A stretch of DNA of 14,474 bases from NCBI GenBank assembly GCA_016219165.1, contig JACRCB010000102.1, positions 1-14,474 on the forward strand. The letters run 5' to 3'. Below the pieces are notes generated by a model, which was not told the DNA's origin, searched no databases, and saw only the letters and a list, made by a program, of their open reading frames with translations. Origin of the DNA: Deltaproteobacteria bacterium. GTDB lineage: Bacteria; Desulfobacterota; GWC2-55-46; DRQE01. Below are positions 13,603-14,474 of the stretch, piece after piece; the stretch's first letter is position 1; every line of letters starts with the position of its first letter. The position numbers were made by a program, and so were the translations under genes.

Positions 13603-14474
13603 TAATCGTCAACTGGAATACGAAGGATATTCTCTTGAGATGCCTTGAATCCGTCTTCTCGACTGTCAATTGTCTTTCCTCCGAGGTGTGGGTGGTTGAC
13701 AACGGCTCTACCGACGGAAGCCAGGCCGAGGTAAGGAGGCGTTTCCCGGAAGTGAAACTTATAGAGAATGGCGCGAACCTCGGCTTTGCGAGGGCCAATA
13801 ACCGTGCGTTAGAGCGGATGGCCGGAAGGTATGCCGTGCTTTTGAACAGCGATGCCCGGCTTACGCAAGGGGCGCTCGAGGCAATCGTTGAGTTTATGGA
13901 CGGCAACGCTGGAGTGGGTGTCTGCGGGCCGCAACTTTTGAACGAGGACGGGACGTTGCAGAATTCCATAGCGAATATCCCCACCCTCGCAACCGAGCTT
14001 TTGAATAAAAGCTTATTGCGCCGGCTCTTCCCGGGGAAATACCCCGGCAAGGAAAAGAGGATAAAGGGGCCTCTCGAGGTCGAATCCGTAATAGGCGCAT
14101 GCATGGTGGTGAGGAAGAAGGCTATCGATGGGGTTAGGGGGGCCGGGGGGGTCGGGCTGCTTGACGAGGACTTTTTCTTTTTCCTCGAGGAGACCGACTG
14201 GTGTATGAGGATGAGGCATGAGGGGTGGAAGGTCTTTTTCTACCCTCTTTCGCGCGTATACCATCTTCAGGGCGCGTCGGCAAAGAAGGTTAACCATAGG
14301 GCGAGGGTCGAATACTGGAGGTCGCGTTATACGTTTTTCAGAAAGCACGGGAGCATCCCGGCGAGAATGGTTTTGAGGGCCGGGCTTTTTATAAGGCTCC
14401 TCGCGGGCTTTCTCGGCAGCGTCCTCCATAACGTCTTTACCCTGTTCATGTCTGACAAGGCGAGGAGACGGCTG
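13587..14474 (+). CDS. GT2 glycosyltransferase, rhamnosyltransferase-like (3' truncated by window)
   Basis: The frame opens at ATG 13587, seven bases after GAGG (13576-13579), and stays open to the last base, giving 296 residues. Motifs are SVIIVNWNTKDILLRCLESV, WVVDNGSTDGS, NLGFARANNRAL, AVLLNSDARL (the DxD-like site, here NSDA) and LDEDFFFFLEETDWCMRMR, with the catalytic ED region typical of WbbL-type rhamnosyltransferases. A hydrophobic segment near the end (AGLFIRLLAGFLGSVLHNVFTLF) suggests membrane contact. It probably adds a sugar to the outer core or O-antigen. It overlaps the previous gene by 16 bases. Confidence 0.87.
   Translation, partial: MDISVIIVNWNTKDILLRCLESVFSTVNCLSSEVWVVDNGSTDGSQAEVRRRFPEVKLIENGANLGFARANNRALERMAGRYAVLLNSDARLTQGALEAIVEFMDGNAGVGVCGPQLLNEDGTLQNSIANIPTLATELLNKSLLRRLFPGKYPGKEKRIKGPLEVESVIGACMVVRKKAIDGVRGAGGVGLLDEDFFFFLEETDWCMRMRHEGWKVFFYPLSRVYHLQGASAKKVNHRARVEYWRSRYTFFRKHGSIPARMVLRAGLFIRLLAGFLGSVLHNVFTLFMSDKARRRL

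Overview
The window reads as a segment of a diderm (Gram-negative) bacterial chromosome, moderately GC-rich, with heavy use of AGG for arginine and ATA for isoleucine. Gene content is lipopolysaccharide (LPS) core and lipid A work: two GT9 heptosyltransferase-family genes, a heptose-bisphosphate phosphatase (gmhB), an LpxL/LpxM-type acyltransferase and a WaaG-like glycosyltransferase. That content, plus rnc followed by an Elp3-like radical SAM gene, suggests a Deltaproteobacteria- or Nitrospirota-like lineage. This placement is an inference and was not tested by a search.

Layout. (1) 1-2405 holds translation and RNA genes: the 3' end of an mtaB-type tRNA methylthiotransferase, a dispersed repeat, rnc, an apparently C-terminally shortened Elp3-like radical SAM gene, and tail-to-tail with it a secreted DUF2914 protein on the minus strand. 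(2) 2406-2499 is a divergent promoter region. (3) 2500-5233 is a tightly coupled run, radical SAM/SPASM - GT9 - radical SAM/SPASM, each junction an ATGA overlap. (4) 5497-7273 holds waaF and gmhB. (5) 7274-7622 holds a complete MITE-like element with terminal inverted repeats and a TTAG target duplication. (6) 7623-9703 holds a polyprenyl-phosphate-type GT2 and an LPG_synthase_TM (UPF0104) membrane protein. (7) 9731-14474 holds a Trm112-like zinc peptide, the lipid A acyltransferase, a class I methyltransferase, two GT4 glycosyltransferases and a GT2 that runs off the window. From 9731 on, genes are packed with overlaps or short gaps.

How the genes work together. GmhB belongs to the ADP-heptose pathway, the GT9 proteins would transfer heptose (or a related sugar) to the growing inner core, the WaaG-like and other GT4/GT2 enzymes would extend it, and the LpxL-like enzyme finishes lipid A. 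The GT2 plus UPF0104 pair suggests a lipid-linked sugar donor or its export. Why two paralogous radical SAM/SPASM enzymes are translationally coupled to GT9 enzymes is not explained by any standard LPS pathway, and this is the best candidate here for undescribed chemistry. The second notable item is a family of modular, hairpin-rich repeats, present as a complete copy (7295-7522), a near-complete copy in the opposite orientation (155-317) and a fragment (6639-6674).
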